In this document: positions 20,481 through 29,256 of the stretch, piece after piece
How positions within the stretch are numbered: position 1 is the first letter of the stretch
Layout of the letters: every line of letters starts with the position of its first letter
From: Desulfovibrio sp.
GTDB taxonomy: Bacteria; Desulfobacterota; Desulfovibrionia; Desulfovibrionales; Desulfovibrionaceae
DNA: 47,617 bases
Reading direction: 5' to 3'
Assembly (NCBI GenBank): GCA_017450275.1
Contig: JAFSVD010000020.1
Coordinates: 1 to 47,617 of the forward strand
Made by a program: the position numbers and the translations under genes
The notes under the pieces: model-generated
The model's database searches: none
What the model saw: only the letters and a program-made list of their open reading frames with translations
What the model was told of the DNA's origin: nothing

Positions 20481-21533
20481 TTAGAGACAATCGATAATAA
20501 TTTGTTCGTCTTTCGTTCGTCTGTCGATGGTGCCGATTTGCCAGGCTGGCATGGTAAAGGCACGAATACGGCTGATTGTTTCTTCGGCCTGCTCCTGGGG
20601 CACCACAAGGATATAGCCAACGCCGCAGTTGAAGATCTGCAGCATCTCTTGCCAGGAAAGCTTTCCTTCTTCTTTGAGCCAGTGAAAGACAGGGGGGATT
20701 TGCCACGAATCGAAATGGATGATCGCTTCAATGCGTTCGGGCAAGATGCGAGGGATATTGTCGTAGAAGCCACCCCCAGTGATATGCGCCATACCGCGGA
20801 TGGGCATATCGCGAAGCAGATGGCGGATGGGCTCAACGTAGATGCGGGTGGGGATTAAGAGTTCTTGGCTCACGGTTTTGCCATCGACTCCTGGGAAGGG
20901 ATCTGTCAGGGCAAGACCGCTTTGGGCGAGGATTTTCCGAACAAGGGAGTAGCCGTTGGAATGGAGGCCTGACGATGCAATGCCGATGATGGCATCGCCC
21001 ACGCGGATCGAGGAGCCGTCGATCAATTTTTTATTGTCCACAATCCCCACGCAAAAACCCGCTAAATCGTATTCCCCTTCTTTGTACATATCCGGCATTT
21101 CAGCGGTTTCACCGCCCAAAAGGGCGCATTCAGCGAGTTTGCAGCCATCGGCTATTCCCTGGATGACGGTTTCGGCGATGGAAACATCGAGTTTGCCTGT
21201 GGCAAAGTAATCGAGGAAGAAGAGCGGGAGAGCTCCTTGGACGAGGATATCGTTGGCGCTCATGGCGACCAAGTCAATGCCCACAGTATCATGGCAATTG
21301 CTGGCAAAGGCTATTTTCAGTTTTGTGCCGACGCCATCGGTTGAGGCGACAAGAAAGGGGTCTTTTATGGTTGCCAGATCGGGTTTAAATAAGCCCCCAA
21401 ATCCACCAATTTCAGAAACAACGCCACGAGTTTGCGTATTTGCAACAATATGTTTAATCTTACTCACTAAAGCATTTCCGGCAGCGATATTGACACCGGC
21501 TTCTGTGTACGCCTTTGCTCTTTCATTGGGCAT
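20481..21533 (-). CDS. purM: Phosphoribosylformylglycinamidine cyclo-ligase
   Basis: The 350-residue AIR synthetase closes the imidazole ring in purine synthesis using ATP. Characteristic segments are YTEAGVNIAAGNALV, VASTDGVGTKLKIA, GIDLVAMSANDILVQGALPLFFLDY, LLGGETAEMPDMY and AHITGGGFYDNIPRILP. The start is ATG 21533 with AAAGGAG seven bases before it; a longer in-frame start would add 12 residues with no ribosome-binding site. No other pur gene is adjacent. Confidence 0.97.
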   Translation of the reverse strand: MPNERAKAYTEAGVNIAAGNALVSKIKHIVANTQTRGVVSEIGGFGGLFKPDLATIKDPFLVASTDGVGTKLKIAFASNCHDTVGIDLVAMSANDILVQGALPLFFLDYFATGKLDVSIAETVIQGIADGCKLAECALLGGETAEMPDMYKEGEYDLAGFCVGIVDNKKLIDGSSIRVGDAIIGIASSGLHSNGYSLVRKILAQSGLALTDPFPGVDGKTVSQELLIPTRIYVEPIRHLLRDMPIRGMAHITGGGFYDNIPRILPERIEAIIHFDSWQIPPVFHWLKEEGKLSWQEMLQIFNCGVGYILVVPQEQAEETISRIRAFTMPAWQIGTIDRRTKDEQIIIDCL

Positions 21534-21697
21534 GCAAATCTCCTTTGCGGTGTTCTCCCAAGGGGTCAAGCCAAGCGTTGGTGGAGAGCAACCGACAATC
21601 GGTATCGAAGAATGCCTTTAAGATACCAAAAATTGGTGAAAAATGCAAATTTTTTTCGAGAAGTACTTTAGAATCTTTGGAACGAAGGAGTAAGACT

Positions 21698-21991
21698 ATG
21701 CAATGGCGGTTCATCAACATGCTGGGCGTCGGCCTTGGGATTGCCGGGCTTGTGTGTGTCTCCAACGCGAGTTTTGCGGACAATGCGGGGACAACAATCC
21801 ACAATGAATACCACAATGCCACCATCTACAATACAGGCCCTCAGCAACAAGCAACGGATCCCAATCAGGAAGGCATTTTTGTCTACCGGGATCCTGATTC
21901 GGGCGATCGCGTGATTTCCGTGCGTTCAAAGCTTTCACAACCGCAACCCGCCCAACCGCCCATGTACCTGGAACCCATCATACGCCCCTAA
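21698..21991 (+). CDS. Small exported protein of unknown function
   Basis: The 97-residue product has a clear signal peptide (hydrophobic core about residues 8-22, likely cleavage after ASFA). The remaining 70 residues are polar, rich in Asn, Gln, Pro and Thr, with an IHNEYHNATIYNTGP stretch and a Gln/Pro-rich tail. I recognise no domain and no cysteine in the mature part. GAAGGAG lies seven bases before the ATG, which supports translation. It is followed 29 bases later by amrS and is probably cotranscribed with it. A shared function is not established. Confidence 0.75.
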   Translation: MQWRFINMLGVGLGIAGLVCVSNASFADNAGTTIHNEYHNATIYNTGPQQQATDPNQEGIFVYRDPDSGDRVISVRSKLSQPQPAQPPMYLEPIIRP

Positions 21992-22020
21992 AAGGGACTT
22001 TGGGGATAAGGAGAGAAAGC

Positions 22021-23025
22021 ATGCTACCGACACTCCTTTGGGAAAAAAAGGAAGGAGACAGCGTCAGGTGTCTGGTTTGCAGCCACCACTGCCTTTTGAA
22101 GAATGGTGCGCATGGCGTGTGTCGAACGCGGATGAACAAAAACGGGCGGATGACGGCGCTGTTGTCGGATATTGTCTCAAGCATCCAGATGGATCCCATT
22201 GAGAAAAAGCCCTTATACCATTTTTTCCCAGGCAGCGCTGTCTTCAGTGTTGGCAGTTTTGGCTGCAATTTGCAGTGCGCCTTTTGTCAAAATTGGCACA
22301 TTTCCATGATACGGGAGCGGAACACCGTCGATGGGCAAGCCGTGCAGGCGCAAAGGCTTTTGGAACTGGCCAAAGCCCATGGCGCACAGAGTATTGCCTT
22401 TACCTACAATGAACCCACGCTCTCTCTGGAATTGATCAACGAAACCGTCCAGAGGGCACAGGCCTTTGCTCTGCCTGTTGTCTTGGTGTCCAATGGCTTT
22501 ATGAGCAGCGAATTTTTGGAGTATGTGGGGGCAAAGGTCTCGGCCTACAATATCGATCTGAAATCATATCGGGATGCTTTTTATCGCACCTATTGCAAAG
22601 CCAGTCTCACTCCCGTTTTAGACAATCTGGTTTGGCTTGTCAGCAAGGGGGTGTGGGTTGAAGTGACAACCCTTGTCATTCCCCATCTCAATGACAGCGA
22701 CGAGGAATTGCGCGACTGTGCCCGCTTTATCAAAGAGTCCCTGGGGGCTTCTGTGCCCTGGCATATTTCGGCCTTTCACCCTGCCTACAAGATGGAGCAG
22801 CATCCGCCAACCAGTAAGGAAACACTGCGCAGAGCCTACGATATCGGCAAGGAAGAAGGCCTCCATTTTGTCTATGCTGGCAATATCGGCTTTAGCTTTG
22901 GCGCAGATACCTTGTGTCCTTCCTGCGCAAGGCCTGTGATTGAGCGTTCGCCGTACGGCATACGCTGTCAAACCACAGGGACGTGCCCCTCCTGCGGCAA
23001 CGCCATTGCCGGAGTCTTTGCGTGA
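22021..23025 (+). CDS. amrS: AmmeMemoRadiSam-system radical SAM enzyme
   Basis: This 334-residue protein belongs to the PflA-like AmrS family of radical SAM enzymes. The cluster motif is CNLQCAFC, in GSFGCNLQCAFCQNWHIS, followed by FTYNEPTLSLELI. An N-terminal zinc-type Cys pair (CLVCSHHCLL) and a C-terminal CPSC...CPSCGN knuckle flank the core. The family's substrate is unknown; its usual partners Memo and AMMECR1 are not in this window. The ATG at 22021 has AAGGAGA six bases before it; a TTG at 22000 would add seven residues. The stop codon overlaps the start of the next gene. Confidence 0.9.
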   Translation: MLPTLLWEKKEGDSVRCLVCSHHCLLKNGAHGVCRTRMNKNGRMTALLSDIVSSIQMDPIEKKPLYHFFPGSAVFSVGSFGCNLQCAFCQNWHISMIRERNTVDGQAVQAQRLLELAKAHGAQSIAFTYNEPTLSLELINETVQRAQAFALPVVLVSNGFMSSEFLEYVGAKVSAYNIDLKSYRDAFYRTYCKASLTPVLDNLVWLVSKGVWVEVTTLVIPHLNDSDEELRDCARFIKESLGASVPWHISAFHPAYKMEQHPPTSKETLRRAYDIGKEEGLHFVYAGNIGFSFGADTLCPSCARPVIERSPYGIRCQTTGTCPSCGNAIAGVFA

Positions 23026-23525
23026 TTATTTGCTATACCGGAATGGGAAAAGGAAAAACAAGTGCCTGTCTTGGACAGGCACTTCGTGCGTTGGGCCATG
23101 GGTATAGTGTGTGCTTTTGTCAGTTCATCAAACGCGACCACCAAAGCGGCGAACAAAGTATGTTGAAGAGGCTTTTAGGTGATCGCTTTCTGGCCAATGG
23201 GGTGGGCATGGTGTCCCAGGCAAAAGACAGAAGCGAGCACAAAAAACGCGCCCAACAAGTCTTGCTCTTTGCCCATCAACACATTCCCACAACCTGGCTG
23301 CTTATTTTGGATGAGCTCTGTGTGGCACTTTCTTTTGGCTTGATCGATACACAAGCGTGCATAGACCTTTTGACCTTTGCGAGATCCCAGCATTGTCATG
23401 TCATCGTCTCTGGCCGCAAGGCGCCTCCCTGGTTGTGCGCCATGGCGGATTGTGTGACGGTGATGGAGAATGAAAAGCACCCCTTTCAAAAGGGAGAGAA
23501 GGCGCTGAAGGGGATCGATTATTAA
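23022..23525 (+). CDS. cobA: Cob(I)alamin (corrinoid) adenosyltransferase, CobA/BtuR type
   Basis: The 167-residue enzyme transfers adenosine from ATP to corrinoids to make adenosylcobalamin. It opens IICYTGMGKGKTSACLGQAL, the modified P-loop of the family, then has the VCFCQFIKRD and LILDELCVALSFGLID segments and ends with a typical GI(D) tail. The GTG start shares GTGA with the amrS stop, so translation is coupled. An in-frame ATG upstream lies inside amrS and would add unrelated residues. The N-terminal helix seen in longer relatives is missing. The 3' end overlaps the convergent BON gene by four bases. Confidence 0.9.
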   Translation: MIICYTGMGKGKTSACLGQALRALGHGYSVCFCQFIKRDHQSGEQSMLKRLLGDRFLANGVGMVSQAKDRSEHKKRAQQVLLFAHQHIPTTWLLILDELCVALSFGLIDTQACIDLLTFARSQHCHVIVSGRKAPPWLCAMADCVTVMENEKHPFQKGEKALKGIDY

Positions 23526-24091
23526 GGGGTCTCCTCGCTTTTCGCAGGTGCATTGTTGGGCGGCAAGAGCAGATAGCTTGTCACCGATTGAATCCCTGGC
23601 ACGCGGTGGGCAGTTTTTTTGGCGATGGCGCGTTCGCGGTCGCTTTCAACCACGCCAAGCAGAACGCAGCGACCGGCATTGACCTCGGTTTCGATGCGGG
23701 TGGAGGAGAGCCCTTTTGCCTTGATAAGATGAGTCCGAAGGCGTGTCGCCAAGAGGAAATCGCTTTCTACGCCTTTTTTGGGCGGAAAGTTGTGGATGGT
23801 TACGGAATCGGGTTGGTAGCGTTTGGCGATATTTTCGATGGTTTCTATGAGCTTTTGCGGAATTTCACCCACAATATAGACCTTGTTGTAGAAGCAATAG
23901 ACAGACAGCGAAAGACCTTCTGTAAAGTCTTTGTTGAGGATCGCGGTTTTAATCCTGGTGGCCTTGGATTTGTCATTGGACATGGTGTCAAGAAGACGTT
24001 TGTCTTCGTAGATGCCGTAGTAGGCGCAGCCAGAAAGCAGCGAGGCAAGCACCGAACAAAGAATGACAACCGCAAGGATGCGTTTGATCAC
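23522..24091 (-). CDS. BON-domain lipoprotein
   Basis: The 189-residue product has a lipoprotein signal peptide (LLSGCAYYG, Cys22) and two BON-like repeats. The first spans about 45-105 with LSLSVYCFYNKVYIVGEIP, the second about 112-180 with IETEVNAGRCVLLGVVESDRE split by the strand. BON proteins of the YraP/DolP and OsmY type sit in the periplasm at the outer membrane and bind phospholipid. The C-terminal tail is Pro/Ala-rich. It follows murA after a 15-base gap and probably shares its transcript. Confidence 0.87.
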   Translation of the reverse strand: MIKRILAVVILCSVLASLLSGCAYYGIYEDKRLLDTMSNDKSKATRIKTAILNKDFTEGLSLSVYCFYNKVYIVGEIPQKLIETIENIAKRYQPDSVTIHNFPPKKGVESDFLLATRLRTHLIKAKGLSSTRIETEVNAGRCVLLGVVESDRERAIAKKTAHRVPGIQSVTSYLLLPPNNAPAKSEETP

Positions 24092-24106
24092 AACTCCTCC
24101 ACATAC

Positions 24107-25360
24107 TCACTGTTGTTCCCGCGTGATTCTCGCGCCAACAGCGTTTAATTTTTTCTCAATCTGTTCATAGCCACGATCGAGATGATAGATCCGTCGGACA
24201 TTGGTGGTGCCGTGGGCAGCGAGGCCTGCCAAAACCAGGGAGGCGCTCGCCCGAAGGTCAGAAGCCATGACCTGGGCGCCGATCAGGTGGCTGACCCCTC
24301 GGATCATCGCCGTATGGCCGCTGATGGTGATTTTTGCGCCCATGCGAATCAGTTCAGGCACATGCATAAAGCGGTTTTCAAAAATACGTTCATCGACAAT
24401 GCTCGACTGCGACGCCACACTCATGAGCGCCATAATTTGCGCCTGCATGTCGGTGGGAAATCCCGGATAGGGCTGGGTTTTGACATCGGTGCCGTGCAGA
24501 CCGGCTTTCCCCAATTCCGCCAAAACACCCTCACTGGTTTTGGTGATCTGCATGCCCATTTCTTGCAATTTGTTGATGACGGTCTCAAGCTCCTGATAGG
24601 GGCAATGTTTGATGAGCAATTTGCCCTTGGTGATACCAGCTGCTGCCAGAAAGGTTCCAGCCTCAATGCGGTCGGGCATGATGGAATAGGTATTGGCTGA
24701 AAGCGAGCTCACCCCTTTGATGGTGATGATGGGAGTGCCATGGCCAACGATATTGGCACCGCAGCTGATCAAAAATTTGGCCAAATCCACGACTTCCGGT
24801 TCACGGGCGGCGTTTTCCAGAATCGTTGTTCCATCGGCCAACACAGCGGCCATCATGACATTTTCTGTGCCCCCAACCGTTGGCATATCAAAAACAATAT
24901 GCGCGCCTCGTAAGCGGGATGTGCGTCCGATAATATCGCCGCCCTCAAGATCAAAGCGCGCCCCCATCTGCTCAAAGGCCTTCAGATGTTGGTCAACGGG
25001 TCTGGCTCCGATGGCACAGCCTCCGGGCAGAGAGACCCGGGCACGCCCTAAACGAGCCAGTAAGGGGCCTAAGCAGAGAACCGAGGCACGCATGGTGCGG
25101 ACAAGATCATAGGGGGCTTCAGGAAGGAGATTTCCTGGTTCAGTCTGCACCACATGGTCTTCGTTTTCGCACGAAACCCCGATCATGCGCAAAAGACGGA
25201 GGGTTGTTTCGATATCCTGCAGATGAGGGACATTGAGAAAGGAGGCAGGGGAATCGAGCAAGATAGAAGCAAAGAGAATGGGAAGCGCGGCATTTTTGGA
25301 GCCGCTCACAGCGATGGTGCCGTGAAGGGGGACACCCCCTTCGATGCGTAACTTATCCAT
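24107..25360 (-). CDS. murA: UDP-N-acetylglucosamine 1-carboxyvinyltransferase
   Basis: MurA (417 residues) transfers enolpyruvate from PEP to UDP-GlcNAc, the first committed step of peptidoglycan synthesis. The N-terminal [20 protein letters not shown] motif and catalytic Cys115 in [13 protein letters not shown] are present. Cys rather than Asp at this site is the fosfomycin-sensitive form, as known for the family. I chose ATG 25360; a TTG at 25378 would add six residues, and neither start has a strong Shine-Dalgarno sequence. The C-terminus is complete ([17 protein letters not shown]). Confidence 0.97.
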   Translation of the reverse strand: MDKLRIEGGVPLHGTIAVSGSKNAALPILFASILLDSPASFLNVPHLQDIETTLRLLRMIGVSCENEDHVVQTEPGNLLPEAPYDLVRTMRASVLCLGPLLARLGRARVSLPGGCAIGARPVDQHLKAFEQMGARFDLEGGDIIGRTSRLRGAHIVFDMPTVGGTENVMMAAVLADGTTILENAAREPEVVDLAKFLISCGANIVGHGTPIITIKGVSSLSANTYSIMPDRIEAGTFLAAAGITKGKLLIKHCPYQELETVINKLQEMGMQITKTSEGVLAELGKAGLHGTDVKTQPYPGFPTDMQAQIMALMSVASQSSIVDERIFENRFMHVPELIRMGAKITISGHTAMIRGVSHLIGAQVMASDLRASASLVLAGLAAHGTTNVRRIYHLDRGYEQIEKKLNAVGARITREQQ

Positions 25361-25456
25361 GGACAACTCGTTGGGCAAAAAAGAAGAAAAAACTGAACCT
25401 ACAGAGAGCCTATATCTCTGTCAAATGGCGGAAAAAGCACGCGTGCGAAAAAAGAC

Positions 25457-25485
25457 TTGCATAGCCCCGGTATTTTGAGTACAGT
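25457..25485 (+). promoter_or_regulatory. Promoter of tRNA-His
   Basis: TTGCAT (25457-25462), a 17-base spacer and TACAGT (25480-25485) place transcription about 8-10 bases before the tRNA. A 7-base-pair inverted repeat, ACAGAGA/TCTCTGT, lies further upstream near 25400-25420. Confidence 0.6.
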
Positions 25486-25500
25486 GCCTTTGTTGTGCAT

Positions 25501-25577
25501 GGCGAGAGTAGCTCAGTTGGCAGAGTACCTGGTTGTGGCCCAGGGTGTCGTGGGTTCAAGTCCCGTCTCTCGCCCCA
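25501..25577 (+). tRNA. tRNA-His (GTG anticodon)
   Basis: The 7-base-pair acceptor stem GCGAGAG/CTCTCGC carries the extra G at -1 opposite C73, the identity element of tRNA-His, and CCA is encoded. The D arm (AGCTCAGTTGGCAGAGT), the anticodon arm with loop TTGTGGC and the T arm (GTGGGTTCAAGTCCCGT) are standard. The anticodon GTG reads CAC and CAU. Confidence 0.97.
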
Positions 25578-25586
25578 TTTTGTCTG

Positions 25587-25612
25587 CGTCCGCATTTGCG
25601 GACGTTTTTTTT
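25587..25612 (+). terminator. Intrinsic terminator after tRNA-His
   Basis: CGTCCGCA (25587-25594) pairs perfectly with TGCGGACG (25597-25604) and is followed by eight T. It separates the tRNA from the next gene, 24 bases on. Confidence 0.9.
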
Positions 25613-25635
25613 GTCTCTTGCTGTGGGAGGATGGT

Positions 25636-26826
25636 GTGAAAATAGCCATTGCTGGTACTGGATATGTCGGTTTAAGTTTAGCTGTGCTTTTGGCACAGCA
25701 TCACACCGTAACGGCTGTTGATATCCTCTCGCAAAAAATAGACGCCATCAATGCCAGACAATCGCCGATCCGCGATGCCGAAATCGAAGCGTATCTGCAG
25801 ACAAAGGATTTGGATCTGGTTGCAACGCTCGATGGCGAAGGCGCCTACAAAGCAGCTGAGTGCATTATTATTGCCACGCCGACAAACTACGACATTGCCT
25901 CCCGCTCCTTTGACACATCCTCCATTGAAGCGGTTTTAGATGTGATAACCCGGGTGAATCCCAAGGCCTGTATTGTCATTAAATCGACCATTCCTGTTGG
26001 CTATATGCAGAGCCTTGTCAAACGCTATTCAACGCTTCCGTATCTTCTTTTTTCCCCAGAATTTCTCCGCGAAGGCCATGCGCTCTACGACAATCTCCAT
26101 CCTTCGCGCATCATTGTCGGTATCAGCGATTGTGCCGATCAAACGCAATGCCGTTTGGCCAAACAATTTGCCGATCTCTTGGCGGAAGGAGCGCTTGACA
26201 GCGATATTCCGATTCGGATCGTCCACACAACAGAGGCTGAGTGCATCAAGCTTTTTGCCAATTCCTATTTGGCGATGCGGGTTGCCTATTTTAATGAGCT
26301 GGACACCTATGCCGAACAATACGGCCTTGACAGTGAACAGATTATCGAAGGCATTTGTTTGGATCCGCGCATAGGCTTCCACTACAACAATCCCTCCTTT
26401 GGCTATGGGGGGTATTGCTTACCTAAAGACACCTTACAGCTCGAAGCCAATTTTCATAAGACGCCGGCAAGCCTTGTGCCAGCCATTGTTGCGGCAAACA
26501 GAACCCGCAAAGCCTTTATCGTCTCGCAAATTCTCGCCAAACACCCAAAGACTGTGGGAATCTATCGTCTGATTATGAAGGCCAAGAGCGACAATTTCCG
26601 CCAGTCAGCGATCATGGATATTTTGCGCATGCTCGCAGCCTCAGGCGTAGCGCTTTGCATCTATGAACCGATCGTTACTTCGGATACGTTTGAAACGTAT
26701 CCGGTGATCAAGGATCTCGATGCCTTTGCCAAAAAGAGCGATGTTATTGTCGCCAATAGGTGCACGGAAGAATTACTCCCCTATATGGACAAAGTCTATA
26801 GTCGCGATATCTATCAGCGAGATTAA
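25636..26826 (+). CDS. UDP-glucose 6-dehydrogenase-like nucleotide-sugar dehydrogenase
   Basis: The 396-residue protein oxidises the C6 alcohol of a UDP-sugar to the acid with two NAD+. The N-terminus has the Rossmann motif IAGTGYVGLS (about 5-14). The active-site Cys261 lies in PSFGYGGYCLPKDTLQLEANF, the context of E. coli-type Ugd. ATPTNYD and KSTIPVGY are also typical. Translation probably starts at GTG 25636, five bases after GGGAGG; longer frames run back through the tRNA and are rejected. UDP-glucuronate would feed surface polysaccharide. No promoter is visible in the 24 bases after the tRNA terminator, so some readthrough may be used. Confidence 0.92.
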   Translation: MKIAIAGTGYVGLSLAVLLAQHHTVTAVDILSQKIDAINARQSPIRDAEIEAYLQTKDLDLVATLDGEGAYKAAECIIIATPTNYDIASRSFDTSSIEAVLDVITRVNPKACIVIKSTIPVGYMQSLVKRYSTLPYLLFSPEFLREGHALYDNLHPSRIIVGISDCADQTQCRLAKQFADLLAEGALDSDIPIRIVHTTEAECIKLFANSYLAMRVAYFNELDTYAEQYGLDSEQIIEGICLDPRIGFHYNNPSFGYGGYCLPKDTLQLEANFHKTPASLVPAIVAANRTRKAFIVSQILAKHPKTVGIYRLIMKAKSDNFRQSAIMDILRMLAASGVALCIYEPIVTSDTFETYPVIKDLDAFAKKSDVIVANRCTEELLPYMDKVYSRDIYQRD

Positions 26827-26842
26827 AAGGAAAGCACAAAAA

Positions 26843-26870
26843 AAAAAGGAGCATAACGCTCCTTTTTTTT
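26843..26870. terminator. Bidirectional intrinsic terminator
   Basis: GGAGC (26848-26852), loop ATAAC and GCTCC (26858-26862) extend on both sides into a run of A paired with eight T. It serves the two convergent dehydrogenase genes. Confidence 0.88.
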
Positions 26871-26878
26871 GTCTTCGA

Positions 26879-28189
26879 TTACAGTCGCCAAAGGTCGATT
26901 TTGGCTTGCTTCGCATCCTCCTTATTGAGGATGCTTTTGATGTCAATCACCGTATAGGGCTCTGAAGCAAAAAGCGGGGGTAAATCCGCCGCTTTGATGG
27001 CAGCAAAGGGGTGATGGGCAACAGCCAAAATCAAGGCATCGAGTTTGGTGAGTGCTTCCATGGGAAGCAAGTCGATGTGGTATTCTTGCTTGGTTTCCTG
27101 TGGATCGGCCAAGGGGTCATGCACCAGGGGAAGAATGCCGTATTCTTCCAATTCGTGAACAATATCGATGACACGGGTGTTCCGAATGTCAGGGACATTC
27201 TCTTTGAAGGTGATGCCCAAAATACCAACCCGTGCGCCCTTGATTTGCTTATTGGCGTTGATCAGGCGTTTGACCGTAATTTCAGCGATATATTTGCCCA
27301 TAGAGTCGTTGATCTTGCGGCCAGCCAGGATAACCTCAGGGTGGTAGCCCATCTCTTCGGCTTTGTAGGTGAGATAATAGGGATCTACGCCGATGCAGTG
27401 GCCACCAACAAGACCCGGGCGGAAGGGCAGGAAGTTCCACTTGCTCCCTGCCGCCTCAAGCACTTCGGTTGTGTCAATGCCCATACGGTTGAAGATGCAG
27501 GCGAGCTCGTTCATCAAGGCTATATTGATGTCGCGCTGGGTGTTTTCGATGACCTTTGCCGCTTCGGCAACCTTGATCGACGAAGCCCTGTGGATGCCGG
27601 CAGAAACGACGCTGCCATAGACTTTTTCCAGAATATCGGCGGTTTGTGGATCAGAGCCTGAGACGATCTTGCGGATGGTCGCAAGCCTGTGGATGCGATC
27701 TCCGGGATTGATGCGCTCAGGCGAATAGCCCACGGTGAAATCTCGGCCAAAGGTCATCCCTGCGTGCTTCTCCAAGAGCGGCACGCAGACCTCTTCGGTG
27801 ACCCCGGGATAGACCGTTGATTCATAGCAGACGATGGTGCCTTTGGCCATGGCGCGAGCAACGGTTGTCGTTGCTCCGACAACGGGTGTGAGATCGGGAT
27901 TTCTGTGGGCGTCGATAGGCGTTGGCACAGCAACAATGATAACCCCAGCCTGGGCAAGATCTTGTGGGTTACTGGTATAGGTGATCTTGGCATTGCAAAG
28001 AGCCTCATCAGCAACTTCAATGGTTCTGTCGTGCCCAGCTCGGAGTTCTTTGATGCGTTCTTCTTTTTTATCAAAGCCGATAACAGCAAAGTGTTCAGAA
28101 AGTGCAACAGCTAGGGGAAGACCAACATAGCCAAGGCCGACAATAGCTATGCTTTTTGTACGATGAACGAGATCGTCATAGGAAATCAT
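26879..28189 (-). CDS. UDP-N-acetylhexosamine 6-dehydrogenase-like protein
   Basis: The 436-residue enzyme is of the WbpO/TviB/WecC branch, which oxidises UDP-GalNAc or UDP-GlcNAc (or ManNAc) to uronates for capsule or O-antigen. The Rossmann motif is IAIVGLGYVGLPLA, and the catalytic Cys lies in GLVGGHCIGVDPYYLTYKAEE. YSPERINPGD and GITFKENVPDIRNTRVIDI fit this branch rather than Ugd. The start is ATG 28189, about ten bases after AAGGA; a GTG at 28207 lacks a ribosome-binding site. The exact sugar cannot be fixed from sequence. It lies 27 bases after cydB, so it may be the end of the cyd transcript or have its own promoter. Confidence 0.9.
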   Translation of the reverse strand: MISYDDLVHRTKSIAIVGLGYVGLPLAVALSEHFAVIGFDKKEERIKELRAGHDRTIEVADEALCNAKITYTSNPQDLAQAGVIIVAVPTPIDAHRNPDLTPVVGATTTVARAMAKGTIVCYESTVYPGVTEEVCVPLLEKHAGMTFGRDFTVGYSPERINPGDRIHRLATIRKIVSGSDPQTADILEKVYGSVVSAGIHRASSIKVAEAAKVIENTQRDINIALMNELACIFNRMGIDTTEVLEAAGSKWNFLPFRPGLVGGHCIGVDPYYLTYKAEEMGYHPEVILAGRKINDSMGKYIAEITVKRLINANKQIKGARVGILGITFKENVPDIRNTRVIDIVHELEEYGILPLVHDPLADPQETKQEYHIDLLPMEALTKLDALILAVAHHPFAAIKAADLPPLFASEPYTVIDIKSILNKEDAKQAKIDLWRL

Positions 28190-28216
28190 GGGAACGGAAT
28201 CCTTCACAACAAGACG

Positions 28217-29254
28217 TTAATGGTCGAATTCTTCGAGCATTTCGTCTTGCACATCTTTTTCCGTAATAGGATGAGAGAACAAGCGGTACATCCAGACTTG
28301 GTAGCCAATGACAATGGGCACCATCACAAGGGCGACGCCGAGCATAATCATCAAGGTGAGTTCGCTGGAAGCGCCGTTAAAGATGGTGACCGAAGCCTTG
28401 GGATCCAGCGAGGAGAGAATCAGATTGGGATAGAGGCCGCTCACACCGAAGAAGGTGACCAGGATAATAAAGAGACCGTTCGTGCCCCAGGCCTTCCAGA
28501 TTTTGCCAGCCCGAAGCAAAGCGGGGGTGGCAAAGTGGGCACCAAGCGCCCCAAGGGGAAGGATGAGGAGAGCGAGGTTGGCGAGATAATTGTCCCAAAG
28601 AGCGGTGTGGGTGGCTGTCATCCACAAGAAGACGAGCAAAACGATGGTGACAATGACCCACAGACAGTTGGCTGCGGTCAGTGCGCGAATCTGGAGGTTG
28701 CCTTCGCTTTTAATGACAAGCCAAAGGGCACCGTGCAGGAGAAAGAGGCAGATAAAGAAGATGCCACCGGCAATGCCATAGCCATTCAAGAGACCCATGA
28801 GGGTGCCATGGAAGACCCCATCGGCGTCGATGGGAATACCCATGAAGAGATTGGCAAAGGCAACGCCTAAAAGGAGCGGCGGAATGAGATTGGCAAAAAA
28901 ATGGACGACATCCCAGAAGAAAATCCACAGATCGTGGTGCACCTTGTTGCGGAATTCATAGGAGACTGCCCGCAAAATCAGGCCAAAGAGAAGGGCAAGA
29001 AGGGGGACATAGAGGGCGCTGAACATAACGGCGTAGGCTTTGGGGAAGGCGGCAAAGGTGACACCGCCAGCAGCAATCAGCCATACCTCGTTGCCATCCC
29101 AGAAAGGTCCGGCCGCGCCATACAGAATGCGTTTGTCTTCTTCGGTACGGCACAAAATCGGGTGGAGCATCCCAATGCCCAAATCAAAGCCGTCCAGAGC
29201 AAAATAGACAGCCCACAGAAGCATCCAGAGAAAGAACCAAATCGATTCAAGCAT
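28217..29254 (-). CDS. cydB: Cytochrome bd ubiquinol oxidase subunit II
   Basis: The 345-residue inner-membrane subunit has about nine hydrophobic segments and the CydB opening LESIWFFLWMLLWAVYFALDGFD with GIGMLHP. With CydA it reduces oxygen to water at high affinity, which in anaerobes serves oxygen defence. Two in-frame ATGs lie at 29260 and 29254. The second has GGAGG at seven bases and is preferred; the first overlaps the cydA stop as ATGA but has the Shine-Dalgarno sequence too close. The gene is directly coupled to cydA. Confidence 0.95.
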   Translation of the reverse strand: MLESIWFFLWMLLWAVYFALDGFDLGIGMLHPILCRTEEDKRILYGAAGPFWDGNEVWLIAAGGVTFAAFPKAYAVMFSALYVPLLALLFGLILRAVSYEFRNKVHHDLWIFFWDVVHFFANLIPPLLLGVAFANLFMGIPIDADGVFHGTLMGLLNGYGIAGGIFFICLFLLHGALWLVIKSEGNLQIRALTAANCLWVIVTIVLLVFLWMTATHTALWDNYLANLALLILPLGALGAHFATPALLRAGKIWKAWGTNGLFIILVTFFGVSGLYPNLILSSLDPKASVTIFNGASSELTLMIMLGVALVMVPIVIGYQVWMYRLFSHPITEKDVQDEMLEEFDH

Positions 29255-29256
29255 GA

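Noticed and set aside
25501..25577. tRNA-His as an integration site of a mobile island
   Set aside because: No integrase, no repeated tRNA 3' end and no change of gene content are seen next to it.
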